From Viola odorata (lineage: Eukaryota; Streptophyta; Magnoliopsida; Malpighiales; Violaceae), in the NCBI GenBank assembly GCA_963691705.1, contig OY829545.1, positions 31,297,475-31,361,474 of the forward strand: a stretch of 64,000 nt of DNA, given 5' to 3'. Both the position numbers and the translations under genes were made by a program. Numbering within the stretch: position 1 is the stretch's first letter; each line of letters opens with the position of its first letter. The notes beneath the pieces are model-generated. The model was not told where the DNA came from, did no database searches, and was given only the letters and a program-made list of their open reading frames with translations. Positions 45,492 to 57,782 of the stretch are shown here, piece by piece.

Positions 45492-46547
45492 TATCTTTTA
45501 GAAATAAAACTCATGATAAGATAGTGAGATATCATACCAAATATTTCCCTCGATATGTGTTGTATGATCGATACCAGCAAGATGGAATATTACGGCGTTA
45601 TCACATTGTACGTTTTCAGCCCAGAATATCATTCTGAAGGCGCTGCTGCTCTGAGTGTTGCAGTTATCCCTTAGATAAGACAATTCACTCACTGAGATGA
45701 CTTCAGGAGCAATGGCTTCACTGCTATCGCTGTATTATAGTGAGTATTTTTCTTGATGACAGATTGTGTCACATAGATATTCTTCTCCGTGAGAGTAGAC
45801 ATCAGGGCAGTATAGTATCGCAGATATAAACAGTGATTCTCCCAATACCGTGGGTGAAAGATGGTGTACCATTACTCTCATCACTGAGGATTTATTCCCT
45901 CGCTAACGACAAGGGATACCCCATAGGTAGTCATGAATTCTTGTGTGATGCTGCTGCCTTTGTGGGTGTTAGTCTCTTCACTATTTCGATATTTCATCGA
46001 CTCTCCTGCACATTCTCAAATGTTGCTTACTGTGTCAGTAAAATAACATGTAACGATAAGCATTAATTGCCTCTATAGGTGTTCACCTGCATATGCCGGG
46101 GTGTCGCTAGTATTGCTTTCTCATTCAGCCTCGCTGAATCCGGCCCTGCCGGGGTATTACTCGTTAGGGTGTTGCTCCTCCAACCACTTCACCAGGGATC
46201 CTGCGTCTGGTTACTTGTTGGGGCATTACCCGTTATCTCATATTACAACGATTAGCCAGGGGCGTGCCTCGTCTTAGTGAGCCGTCTGATCCGGAGCGGT
46301 TGTCACAAGGATAGGATTTTCACTCCTGGCACCCTTCATTATCTGCACGTAATCAACCACAAGAACACATGAGAATATTCTCGATTCGAGCGTTAGCACA
46401 AGTTAGGGCTGGCGTTAGCAAAATGTGCAGAGATATATACTGCATAAAAACATAAAAGAGCAAGTATTCTAGGAAAATAATTAGGAGGCTTCTTACTTAT
46501 AGAGAGTTTTCGGAAGCAAGCAAGTTCCTTCTTTTTGCTCATGTAAC

Positions 46548-46730
46548 CTGCAATATTGACGCGGTTTTACGCCGTAGCTACCTACAATTTGTGCGGTTTT
46601 ACGCCATAGCTACCTGCAATATTGACGCGGTTTTACGCTGCTCGGAGCTACCTGTAATATTGACACGGTTTTACGCTGTAGCTACCTACAAATTGTGCGG
46701 TTTTACGCTGTAGCTACCTGCAATATTGCA
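46548..46730 (-). repeat. Tandem array matching 14001-14205 in reverse
   Basis: Units contain GACGCGGTTTTACGC and GTGCGGTTTTACGC followed by GTAGCTACCT. About five units are seen. It shows that the array is a property of the element family. Confidence 0.85.
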
Positions 46731-47254
46731 CTCTTTCACATTCCCTAGAATTTCAATTTGTACTCCACTTGGGTATCTGCATTGTTAGCTGTACAAATAC
46801 ACTAACAGAGTTTGCTAACGTTTGTTAGATTCCTCTAAGGATGTTAGGGATAGTGAAGATATTCAAAATAGAGGTAAGGAGAAAATGATAATATTAAAGG
46901 TAATAGTGATACCTTAAGGGAATAAACAAGGAACTCGGCCGTTGTTTAATTCCCGTTCAATTCCTTGCATTTACGAAGGAGAATGTCATATCGTTGGAGA
47001 CCTTTGTGATGATGAGAGGATTGCCACATGATATTATGAGGGCTTCTCCAATGGGGTAGATATTCACCCAATGAATCATATAAATATTCATCCGGGGAAG
47101 ATATTCACCCAATAGATTGACTTTTGTAACTGTAGTAGTAGCAGAAAATTGATGATAGATGAATAATCAGATATAAAGCAGAATTAGGCTGTAACTAGAT
47201 AACTACTGGATAATAAGACTAACTGTAGCCAAAAAATCAGGCTGTAGCTGAGGA

Positions 47255-47640
47255 ATTTAGTCTCTCCCAAATCAGTGGCGTCACTTTGAGGCTTAATAAC
47301 GCCTAGTTAAACTCGATATCTCGCTTAGATTCCTTGACAAGAACTGTAGCCCTTAGAATTTCCTTCAAATCGAGCTATTATGCGTATAATTCTGAGCGCA
47401 TACGAAAAAGATATGATTTTCCTCGCGAAACTCGATATGACTGCCCAGTAGTGTATTCACAAGATTACCGCGTTTTCAACCTCTCCCACACCAGTGGCGT
47501 TACTTTGCAGCTTAATAACGCCCAGTTAACACCAACATCTCACTTGGACGTCTTCATGACAATCGTAGCCCCTTAAATTACCTTCAAATCGAGATATCAT
47601 ACAGAAAATTCAGAGCTCGTATGAAAAAGATATGATACAC
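47255..47640. repeat. Tandem duplication of about 230 bp spacing
   Basis: Two diverged copies (from about 47258 and about 47487) share TCTCCC, CAGTGGCGT, CTTAATAACGCC, TACCTTCAAATCGAG-like and GAAAAAGATATGAT blocks in the same order. Confidence 0.7.
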
Positions 47641-47678
47641 CCACTGCCGCGGATACATTTCAAAATTAGATGTAATTT

Positions 47679-50168
47679 ATGGAGGAAAGTTTTGAAATTA
47701 GAGAAGAAATTAAAGAAACTATTTTTGAGCTTGATCATTCTAATTTTCTTTCTGATACCAATATTCCTAAGATTCTGGATTTGCCAACCACTAATAACAC
47801 TCTTCTTCCTTCAGTTTTGCAGGACACAGACTTGGAGCTGAAAAAATTGCCATATCACCTGAAAGACTCTTTCCCAGGCCAGGGAAAGAGCCTGCTAGTG
47901 ATAATTTCCAGCAAGCTGTCAAAATTGGAGGATGAAGAGCGTGTGAGAATAATGAAGGAGTACAATGAGGCCATTGAATGGAGGATAGCTAACACCAGTG
48001 ATGCAATCCACAACCTATCTACTAGAGAATGAACAAGCAAAGTTAAGCCCAAGACAATAAAAAGGGACGCTACATGGGAGGCAACCCATGCATTTCGTTT
48101 TTCAATTTTTAGTTAAATAAATTTTCAATAAGATATCATTTTTCTGGAGCAAAACAACTTTTGATGGGTGATTTTAATTCTTTTTAACAGAGTCAAAAGA
48201 GGAGCAAATTGAGGAAAAAGGGTGTTATGGAGAAAGGAAAGCCAAGGCAGAGGTAGAAAAAGAAGAAGAAGAAGGGCACACCGCTGAGACGTGGCTTTTT
48301 ATTTAAAGTTTAAGTGACAACTGTTTTATTTTGCCAAGCCATTCACAGAAATAAAAAGAAAACAAAAAGAGTCTTGCCAAATTAAAACACCTTTACTTCT
48401 CACTTATCCCACACTCCCACATTCCCAATTAAAATAAAATTCTGCCTTTTTCTCTCTCCATAAAACAGACCCAATCAAACACAAAATCTCCATCGTCTTC
48501 TTCCTTCTCAAAATTTCTTCAAACCCTAACCTCTAAATCAAAATCAAATCAAACCCTAAAAATTCAGCCATGGCCAGAATAAAAGAAACTGCAAAGAGAC
48601 CTTGCCCTTAGTTTCCATCTTTTCAATTTTGTCTTTTCCTTTATTTTATTCTTCTTTTTGGGTCTGTGTTAGTGTTTTCTTTTTCTCTTTTTCTCCGAAC
48701 TCACACATTATGGACAATGTGTCCTTTAAGTTTGGGGGAGGTATTTTTAGGAATTGTGTTTGTGTGTTGTACATATTTTAATGTGAATTTTCCAGTTTAT
48801 TTTTCAATTTCTGCAATTTTTGCATGATTTCAATTTTTTAATTTTTATGTGTGTTTTTAGGAAGCCATGCATGTTTTGTTGTGTTTTTCAGAACCCAGAA
48901 TCTAGCTTTAGTAATTGATTTCAACACTAGAAATGCAATTTGACACTTGTCTAACCAAATCCATGCTCTAGTATCAAGGGAGTGAATGAGCATAACATGA
49001 TCAATGCTTAAAAGGCATATATCCTAATGCTCTTAGAACATTACTCATCCTCATGGTCTCATGTACTTCTAACTTAGAGTTTGAAATATAATTGAGGAGA
49101 TAAAAATAACTGTTTTGACTTGAGTATTTGCCTAGTTTTTATCTGATTGTTTGTGCAAGTTTATGTGCTAAAAATGTCATGAAAGTAGAGCAGAAAATAA
49201 GCAAAAGCGAAAGTTCTAGGAGTTGGAGAGCCTAAAAATTGAAAATATTCATCATCCTTTCTTGCCATTTTGGATGATGATTCTGCTAATTATGGGTGGT
49301 TTTTACACCTTTTTGTAGAAAACATATTTGAGAAGCTAATTATTGGAAAGGAGCTGAAAAATCCAATGTAGAGCATGAATTGGTGGAGAGAAGGAATCAT
49401 GGGCAGCATATGGGCTCAAGCCAAGTTAGCTGGGTCTGGGCTGAACATTAAAATCATGTTTTGCGCTTCCCTTGGCCAAAGATGGTATCAAATGGGCTTG
49501 GAAAGTGATGGGTCTGAGCCACTTGTTGAAGACGCGTTTGGCGTTGCCTACTCCTAGTAGGATTGGAACTCCTTGTTATAATTAAACTGCAACTCCTATT
49601 TTGTTTTAGAGATAATTACAAACTTTATTTTATTTTTTTATCGAGTAATTCACGAGATTATTTAGGGATTGCTTGGAAAGAGAGGTCTGTCTCTTCTTCC
49701 TCGTCATTATTCTGCTATTGTTTTCTATCTAAGGATTTCTTTCATTCTTCTTCTTCAATTTAATTTGTGCATATTTCTTTGATTGATTTAATTTTGATGC
49801 ATTCTAGCTAAATTCTTTATTCTTGGTAAAGACTCCAGGGCCATGATGCTACTATTGTGAGATCAAATCAAGCTTTATAAATTCCAATTTTATATTTTTA
49901 GTCTTTTTAATTAAATGTCAAATTATTCATGTTTGGTTTAAGCTTGATCACCTTAGATTCTAATTTGAATGGGTAGCTTTTCTTAGAAACGTTGGATGCT
50001 ACATCGTTGATAGGAATCTACGGGCAAATAATTGGTTTGCCGACCAATTAGAAAAAGAATAAAATCCGATTTATAGGAGTAGAGGAAATTCTCTTCTAGA
50101 TTGGGAAAGGTCTCTCCCCATGTTAAATCAACCGTTCGATTAAATCTTATCAGTAGTACCGCCTTAGT
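47679..50168 (+). repeat. 2.5-kb duplicated Athila-like segment, copy 2
   Basis: Near-identical to 34610-37096. It starts inside the protease-RT linker (ATGGAGGAAAG) and, unlike copy 1, continues into the rest of the LTR. The linker frame (47679-48032) has lost the TAA that ends copy 1 at 34865, so copy 2 reads about 35 codons further. The polypurine tract is at 48730-48741. Confidence 0.88.
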
Positions 50169-50600
50169 GTTATTGAGCAGGTTAGGGATCCTATTAGGAG
50201 TGCCGCCTTAGGAATCTTGAGTAGGAGGAGAGTAGGGAGTCTAAGTGTACCTGCCTTCTATAGCCTTTCTATGAAATTGATTTTGAATAATTTTGCATCA
50301 ATGATCAACTAGTATAAATCATGGTCTAGAATTGAGTCTTTACTGGGAATCTTTTAATCACTGAGTTCAATCACCAACTGTTTATTTTCTATTTTTGTTT
50401 CTTTTTGTGTTTTTAGTTAATTGCGAACAACACTCCATTCATTGGTTTTTACCACCGTTACATACTTGGTTATTTCAAAGAAATTATTATTGTCCTGAAA
50501 TCCCTGTGGTTCGATCCTTTTTCCACTTGCTACAGTTTTAATTAATTGTTGCATGGTGAATTGTAATACTTTATTTTTGACGGTTTTGGCTACCATCACA
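48755..50600 (+). repeat. Athila-like LTR, copy 2, probably complete
   Basis: From the first TG after the polypurine tract to a CA at 50599-50600 (about 1.85 kb, normal for Athila). The right part includes CCTGTGGTTCGATCC (50503-50517), typical of the 3' region of Athila LTRs. Both ends are estimates. Small frames at 49375 and 49563 duplicate those of copy 1 and have no domain. Confidence 0.55.
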
Positions 50601-52260
50601 CTACACCTGATCATTCACATCAAATTAAGTGCATGGAAAGTATTCCGCAGAATTGGTTGACGACTAATGCTTTTAAAGTCGAGCCTAAGACTATAAATAA
50701 GGGTGCTACATGGGAGGCAACCCATGCATCTTGTTTTCAATTTTTAGATAGTTTCCTTTCAATAAAACTGATGCTCTTCTGAAATAAAGCTAATAGATGT
50801 TTTAATTTTTCATTGACAAGGGCAGTTGGGAAAGAAAGCATAGAAATGATCACAGGAATCTTTCCTAGGCCTAGGAAAGAGGCCAGTATAGTGAGAATGG
50901 AAAGTAAAACCACTTCCAGGCGATAAAAACAAATCCTAGGTCCCTTCAACCTCCAACAATCAACTAGACCCAAACCCACCTACAATTCCGCCTTCCATGA
51001 CAGCTCCACCGTTGCCAACACCAACAGCTGCAATCCCAGTGGAGACTCCATCACCCAAAGCCAATTTGCCACTCCACCACACTTCGGAGCATCAACTAGA
51101 ACTAGAGGCTGCAACAGAAGGGGAACCACTCTCCAACGCCGCTGCAGTTTTGGTTCCTAGACCTACTGAAGAAAAGCCTAGAGGTCTCTCTCCTAGGCCT
51201 AGTAGAGAGGTGCCTAGATGACCATCTCCTAGGTCTAGGGAAGAGACAGGCTGTGGAGTTTCTAGCAGAACTGGGTAGAAGTACAAGACCTTCTCTAGAG
51301 GACCAAACAGACCTTCTATAGAGGCTGCCAAAGGAAAAAAAGACCACGAATGAACTGCATCGCCAACTCCTTAAGAAGCTGGGATGTTTCATTCCCCCAC
51401 CACCACTACCCACTGCTTCAATTGCCCCCAGGTTCCATCTTTCTTTTCTTGTCATTTATATTTTTTCTTCTTGTTTTCCTTTTTTTTGTTTTTGTTTCTA
51501 GTATTTTCTTTTCTCTTTTTCTCCAAACTCACACATTAGGAACAATGTGTCCTTTAAATGTGGGAGAGGACTTTAAATGTGTGTTTGTGACAATGTTATT
51601 GGTTATAAATATGTTTGTAACACTGTCATTGACTGTACATGTGTGTTTTTCTACAGTGTTAATTTTTTATTTTCTTTTTCATTTTGGTGTGGATTTTAAA
51701 TAGAATTTCTGCATGAATTTTTTTTCTGTGTTTCTAGGTAGTTATGCATGACTGTTTCTTTTGTTTTTCAAATCAGAACTCAGAATTTAATTTCAGTCAT
51801 TTGTTTTACCACTAGAAATGCAATTTGACACTTGTCTCACTAAATCCATGCTTTAGTACCAAGGGAGTGAATGAGCTTAACATGATCAATTCTTAAAAGG
51901 CATATAAACTAATATAATTAGAACATAGCTCATCCTTATAGTCTCATGACAACCTAGCTTAGAATTTGAGATATAAATGTGGAAATATCTAAACATTGTT
52001 TTGCCTTGAACATATTCGACTACCTAGTTTTCATATTCAGTTGCATGAACATATTTTCACCACCAATCCTCATTCTAGAAGGAGTGGACAGTTCGGCATC
52101 CTCACCACAAAAATTTTGGTTGTCAATAGTGTATCAACCCCTTAAGGGCCGAAACTGGTACCATGGTGGTGTGCGTGAAATCATATGCATTTTTAATTGC
52201 TTTTGTCCTGAAAAGAAAAAAAAATCTATTATGAACAGTAGTGTAAAAGAAAAGAAATGC
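50601..52260 (+). mobile_element. Third, more diverged Athila-like 3' tail
   Basis: It starts with a GGGTGCTACATGGGAGGCAA tail matching the post-pol motif of copies 1 and 2. A polypurine-like AATGTGGGAGAGG lies at about 51557-51569, and LTR-like sequence (CACTAGAAATGCAATTTGAC near 51810) matches 35860 and 48925. It carries an insertion-like Pro/Arg-rich stretch (50950-51340). The 117-codon frames at 51102-51455 and 51350-51703 have no recognisable domain. Confidence 0.55.
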
Positions 52261-53075
52261 AAAGTTCTGGGAGTTGGTGTGCCTAAAAAGAACAAAACGT
52301 TGCTCTAAAAATGTGTCCGCAATGTAAAGAAAAACAAAGAAAAAAATTGGCAGAGGCCAAAGGCCTAAGAAACTTGATTGAATGAAGCAATTCTGCCATG
52401 ATTATGTAATGCATCAGAATTAGGATTGCTTGGTTTGTATGCATACTTATATGAGAACTAGCAGTTTTATATGGAAAATACAGAGCAAATTGTCTAAAAA
52501 TAGAGAAAGGAGAAGGAGTCGAGTCGAGAGACCAAGTCCCCTTCCTAAGTGGCCTGACTGCAGCTTTTAAAGCCACTGCCTAGGCTATCCTATCTCGACT
52601 CTAACTCTAACAAAATAAAATCTAATTATTACGAATTCAAATAGAACTAATTGTTCAAGTTCAAAACTAAAATAAAATATTTGATTGTTCTGTTTGTTCA
52701 AATGAGGATAATCAACTAAAGGATTTGATCTTGGATCACATCTCATCATCTCCAACAACCTCCAGTTTTCAACCAAATCTGTAAATCCCGTCACTCCCAG
52801 TGCAGCACGTCTCTTGGCTGTCTTGGCCAAGACTGCGGTTTGGCCAAGCTCGCAGCTAAGACTACTCGTTTGTCTGATACACGCTTCAAGACTGGCTTTT
52901 TCTCATTTTTCTCTGCCTCCAATCATGATCTGCAAATGCAAGGGAATCGATAGAAATAAAATAGCTTTACTATCCAAATTAGCCAGATTTTAGATAATAA
53001 ATCATAAGAATTTAATGATCAATCAAATTCCCCCACACTTGAACTATGCTTGCCCCCAAGCATACTAATTCAAGA
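52261..53075 (-). other. Fragmentary LTR-element sequence, minus strand
   Basis: On the minus strand, AAGTGTGGGGGAATT followed by TGATTGATCA (about 53015-53045) looks like a polypurine tract and LTR start. No protein domain was found. The sequence is continuous with 59795 onward if the solo LTR between them is removed. Confidence 0.4.
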
Positions 53076-53080
53076 CACAA
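53076..53080. repeat. Target-site duplication CACAA, left copy
   Basis: Repeated at 59790-59794 around the outer solo LTR. Confidence 0.88.
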
Positions 53081-54099
53081 TGTTGATACCCGATTTTTGA
53101 CAAACTTTTAGCACTTTTTTCGTTTATCGCATTATCAGCTTGTGTAAATCGAATCTCTGGCGATTTTCGATCATTTGCTAGCATAATACTATTTTACTTC
53201 ATTTCGCGTTATTTTGGTTTTTCTCGCCTTTTTACGTCATTCGAAACTGTTATCAGGTTCCGGACAAGCTTTTAAGCCTTAATTAAAATATTTCTATTTA
53301 TGGGGGTTGAGTTCGAATTTTCGTTCGCGTCATTCTGTTCCTTGCATTTTACTACGTATCACAGTCATTTTCGTTCGAATTTATTATCAGATTTTACGAG
53401 ATTTCTCGTACTGATAGTTCAAACCAATTAATTAAGCATTAAATATTTCCACCTCACCCTTCATCACAACCATTGGATCAAGATCATTGACTCTTGTATG
53501 ATCATCCAACGGTAGTAAATCATTTTCATCATCACGTACCCCTCTTTTCTTCATGAATTTAATGCTGCTTCTCCTTCACGTTTGCCACCAGTCACTTCCT
53601 TTCGAATCAGTAGAAGCTTCCGGTTGCCCTCAGCCACACAAGGCAACTTGCTCCCCACTCCGGACACTGCTCCTTTTCCACTGGCGGTTGGAGCCCGCGC
53701 CCACGCCCACGCGCACCCGATTCACCACACAATCGTTTGGCTCTTGCCGATAAATAGCACTACTCTTCACACCTTCAAGGGCACGAGTTGACGCACTCAT
53801 TCTCTCCTTCCAAAACAGTAAGCAAAGCACCAGCTACATGCTTTAATTTATTTATGCCATTTTCATTTTCTTACTGCATTGTTTTCATTTTAATTATTTC
53901 TTGCCTTCATTTGCAAATTGTTTGCTTGTTTTAATGCCATGATTTTATGCTCAATCTTAGGATAATTCGCAAGCTTTCAATTTAATTATTTGCTCACTAT
54001 TTTGGTCGAATCAAATTGCTCATTTCATGTAAAAAACACAGCTTGCGTTTGTTGATTTTGCTTGTGTTTCTCTCACTGTTTTGGCTGGGTTTTATTGCT

Positions 54100-54104
54100 G
54101 TGGG
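54100..54104. repeat. Target-site duplication GTGGG, left copy
   Basis: Repeated at 57778-57782 around the inner solo LTR. Confidence 0.88.
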
Positions 54105-55028
54105 TGTCGTGCCCCATGAAAAATTACGAAAAAAGTAATTCGCGAGTGTGCAACAAAATTTGAGACCTTCAGATGCTCGGCGTAAAAGGACGCCTAGCAG
54201 CATGCAATGAAGTCGCCACCCTAATTTGGTTGCTAGGTTTAGGGAACCTTAATCGTCATGGCATAGGAAATATAATAAGTAAAAAAAACTACAGGCACAA
54301 AAAAAGGGGTCTGGACCCCAGACAAAGGTTCGGGGTCGTATTATGGTCTCGGGAAGGTGTTAGGCACCCGAGTCACATCCGAAAATGGTTACCGGTTGAT
54401 GAGAGGTGTTTAAAAAGGTGTTGGAAAAATGCGTTTTGAAAAAGTGGACCCTCAGAGGAATCGTCACTTTAGTCTTTTTATAATCGTGACATTCAGAAAT
54501 AATTAATCGTTGAACGGGGTTACCGTTTGAACGTCTTTTGGACGGGGTTACCGTTTCTCAAGACCGATTGATTATTTTTGAACGTAACGTGATGGGACTG
54601 AATTTTCTGTAAGACTGAATGAGCGCCCTTTATGTCATCATTGGGCCATGCATGATTAGATTGATTGCTATGTGAACCTATCATGGATTGCTAACAGAGT
54701 ACCGATTTAAATGATAGATTTTGAAGTGGAAAAACTGATGTGGGATCGAAAGTCCCCATGTACATGCAGTCAATATATGCGAGAATTTAAAATCACATGA
54801 GCATGGTATTTCAAGCAACTCTTTAAACACGTTGTTCATGTGGGTTGATTTTAGTTCTAGCAGTTCTATATATCATGCGTACGATTGATATTTACGAAAA
54901 GCGTTGAATAAATAAAAAGGAATCGAAAGGCGTACTTTCGAGCGAAGCTTGAAATTAAAACCTACAAAATGAGAGTGTTAGCGATAGCTTGAGAAATAAA
55001 TAAGCAATTTTATGAGTGCGAAAATTTA

Positions 55029-55620
55029 AATGACAGTTGATTGCATACGAGAAATGATGGATTTCACGCATACGAAAGTGGGATGCTGAGTTTGATAAAC
55101 AAATGATGACAGTTGATTGTGTGCGAATAATGATGGATTTTACGCATACGAGTTTTTAGATGCTGTGTTGATTGCATGCGAAAAAGGATTGATTTTACGC
55201 ATGCGAGGATTTAAATGCTACGTTGATTTGCATGTGAAAAATGATTGATTTTACACATACGAGAATTTAAATGCTACGTTTGATTTGCATGTGAAAAATG
55301 ATTGATTTTACACATACAAGAATTTAAATGCTACGTTTGATTTGTATGCGAAAAATGATTGATTTTAAGCATACGAGAATTTAAATGCTAACGTGATTGC
55401 ATGCGAAAAATGATTGATTTTAAGCATACGAGAATTTAAATGCTAACGTGATTGCATGCGAAAAATGATTGATTTTAAGCATACGAGAATTAAATGTTGT
55501 TTTGATTTGCATGTGAAAAATGATTGATTTTACACATACGAGAATTTAACTGCTAACGTGATTGCATGCGAAAAATGATTGATTTTAAGCATACGAGAAT
55601 TTAAACGCTAATGTGATTGC
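55029..55620. repeat. Tandem array of about 55-60-bp units in the inner LTR
   Basis: Units are built on GCATGCGAAAAATGATTGAT and AGCATACGAGAATTTAAATG, repeated about ten times with variants (GCATGTG, ACACATACG). The spacing in the better-preserved part is 53-57 bp. Confidence 0.85.
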
Positions 55621-55669
55621 AAAAAAAACTGAATGCAGTTGACGATTCACAGGGGATGTAAAACAGTTG

Positions 55670-56110
55670 AGGATTTGCAGAAAATAAAACAATTGATATT
55701 TGCGGAAGAATTTCCAGCAGTATGATGAGTGCGGAAGTTAAAACAATTGATATTTTACAAGAAATAAACAGTTTGATATTTGTAGAAGATTAAAGCAATT
55801 GATATTTGCAGAAAATTAGCCAGTTGATATTGCGGAAGGATTTCCAGCAGTTTGCGAAAATTAAAGCAGTTGATATTTGCAGAAGATTAAAGCAATTGAT
55901 ATTTGCAGAAAATTAGCCAGTTGATATTGCGGAAGGATTTCCAGCAGTTTGCGAAAATTAAAGCAGTTGATATTTGCAGAAGATTAAAGCAATTGATATT
56001 TGCAGAAAATTAGACAGTTGATATTGCGGAAGGATTTCCAGCAGTTTGCGAAAATTAAAGCAGTTGATATTTGCAGAAGCTTAAAGCAATTGATATTTGC
56101 AGAAAACTAA
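55670..56110. repeat. Tandem array of 96-bp units in the inner LTR
   Basis: TGCGGAAGGATTTCCAGCAG recurs at 55831, 55928 and 56025 within near-identical 96-97-bp units. Shorter sub-repeats (GCAGTTGATATTTGCAGAA and GCAATTGATATTTGCAGAA) alternate inside them, and degenerate units precede. Confidence 0.87.
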
Positions 56111-57777
56111 ACAGTTGATAGTGCGAAAAATAATCATACGAAGCATACGAATTATTTTTACGGAAAAACGTGATCCGAAGTTTCGGAAAGAGTTGAAAAT
56201 GGGCTGGGCCCAATTGAAAAATGAAAAAAACAATGGAAATGGGCCAGGAATAGTGCCTGGCCCATGAAAATTTAAATGGGAATGGGCCAAGCCCATTCCC
56301 GCGTGAACAGTGTCGTTTGGCCTGGCACTGTTCATCATCTCCTTCTTTAGTCGCCGGTGTACTGCCGGAGGCCAAGCTCCGGCCACAGGTGGCCTATTTG
56401 AAATCCGTTTATACCGAAATGTTCGTCTCTTCGACGACTTCTCGACCATACAAACCTCAATTTTTAGTTTGACTCGTGCTAATTTTAATTTCAAAAAAAT
56501 GATGAAACCGTTAATTATCGAAAACTATTTAATTCGCACAATCTAGCTAACTATTTTAAAAATTGAAAATGTGTATTTAATCTACATCATGTATGTGAAT
56601 TAATGACACAAAGAAAAGCAATTTATCCTTTCAAACGAAGCCAAACGAAATTAAAGAAAAGAAAGGCATAAAAACCGAAAATGAGCTAGAGAGAGAAAGC
56701 TCACGTTTCAAACTTTGAACAGGGCGATTGTCGCTCTAAATGAGCAAGCTGATCAAGAGGGAGAGAGAGCAAGGTTTTCTTGCAAATTTGGTGCCAATTT
56801 TTTGTTCGATGGCAGTGGCTATTTATAGCTGAAGGATCGCGTGGAGGAGGAGAGCGTGGCTGCGAGTGGTGGCCGTTCTTCATGCTGGCGGGGCTACGGC
56901 CGTGAGGTGGAGGGTCTAGGGTCGAGGGTGATGATGAACGAGGGGACATGAAACCGTTTGAGGCGACGGGAGCAGGCTGCACAGTGGCCTGCTCCGCTGC
57001 TGTTCACGTCCATGGTGCATATGCACCATGGCTTGGAAAATAATCAACCGTTGATCTAGTTGACTATTTTGAGTTGACCAGATCAACGGTTGTGATCAAC
57101 CCTCCCTTTAATTTATTTAAATGGCCTCGAGTCGAGTCCTGCGAGCAATCGTCCAGATTTTTCGAACCGAAGGTACCTGCGCGTAGAGAAAAATACGACG
57201 AGTCCAATTGTATACAACGAATAATGAAAATTTCTCGTTTGACGTGTTTATTTTCTTGTTCAAAAGTGTGAAACGCGCGAACGGAAAAATAAAAACGTTA
57301 CGCCGAAAATTACACGTATCTCTGTAGACCGTTGCGACCAGAAAAAAATCTAGCAACTAGTTGATGGAAAACATTTTAAAGTCGAGCTATTTTCCGAGCA
57401 GACTTACTCGGGTCCAATAAAAGCTCGAATAAAAATAATAATAAAATAATAAAAATACTAAAAAATGCGCTAAAATATTAAAAATCCTAAAATTCATGTG
57501 ATGACCTAAAACAAAGAAAAAATTAGCAAACGACTGCTGGATAATAAAAAATGTGACTTTTAAGGCTAAAAATAATAATGATAATAATAATGAAAATACA
57601 TGACGAAAAATTAGAAATGTGATTTCGAAAGCTGACGATGCTAACGATGATGCTAAAATGCAACAAAACACCTAAAAATGCTAGCGATAGTAGACCAACT
57701 GAAAATGACTGTAAATTAACTAAATAACAGAAATACTAAAATTGATTAAAAATGACGTCAAAATTCGGGTATCAACA

Positions 57778-57782
57778 GTGGG
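57778..57782. repeat. Target-site duplication GTGGG, right copy
   Basis: Identical to 54100-54104. Confidence 0.88.

Larger units (their letters stand above)
45051..47676 (-). mobile_element. Fragment of a Tat-related element: 3' spacer and array, minus strand
   Basis: Read on the minus strand it matches the spacer of the 702-15312 element. The tandem array is at 46548-46730, GTGAAAATCCTATCCTTGTG near 46310-46330, CAAGTAACCAGACGC near 46200-46215, and the ATTTGAGAATGTGCAGG segment near 46003-46019 matches 14334-14351. No LTR, gag or pol was found. Part of the right side (47255-47640) is itself a tandem duplication. Neither border shows a target duplication. Confidence 0.7.
54105..57777 (-). 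repeat. Inner solo LTR (gypsy), minus strand
   Basis: A 3673-bp solo LTR. On the minus strand it starts TGTTGATACCCGAATTTTG (57777) and ends GGGGCACGACA (54105), with GTGGG duplications. It is related to, but diverged from, the outer LTR, including the AGGGTGGCGACTTCA motif (about 54200-54215). A TATA box on the minus strand is at 56819-56827. Two tandem arrays occupy 55029-56110. The small frames at 56055-56546 and 56701-56982 show no domain. Confidence 0.87.

Noticed and set aside
51092..51703. 117-codon frames on both strands
   Set aside because: Pro/Arg/Ser-rich and Phe-rich low complexity in a decayed Athila-like tail; no supporting homology.
55029..56110. Arrays considered as CRISPR
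   Set aside because: Units are contiguous without unique spacers and lie inside a plant LTR; this is tandem repetition.
53081..57777. Single 4.7-kb element with TGTTGATACCCG inverted ends
   Set aside because: The two ends belong to different LTRs in opposite orientation; the CACAA and GTGGG duplications define two nested solo LTRs instead.
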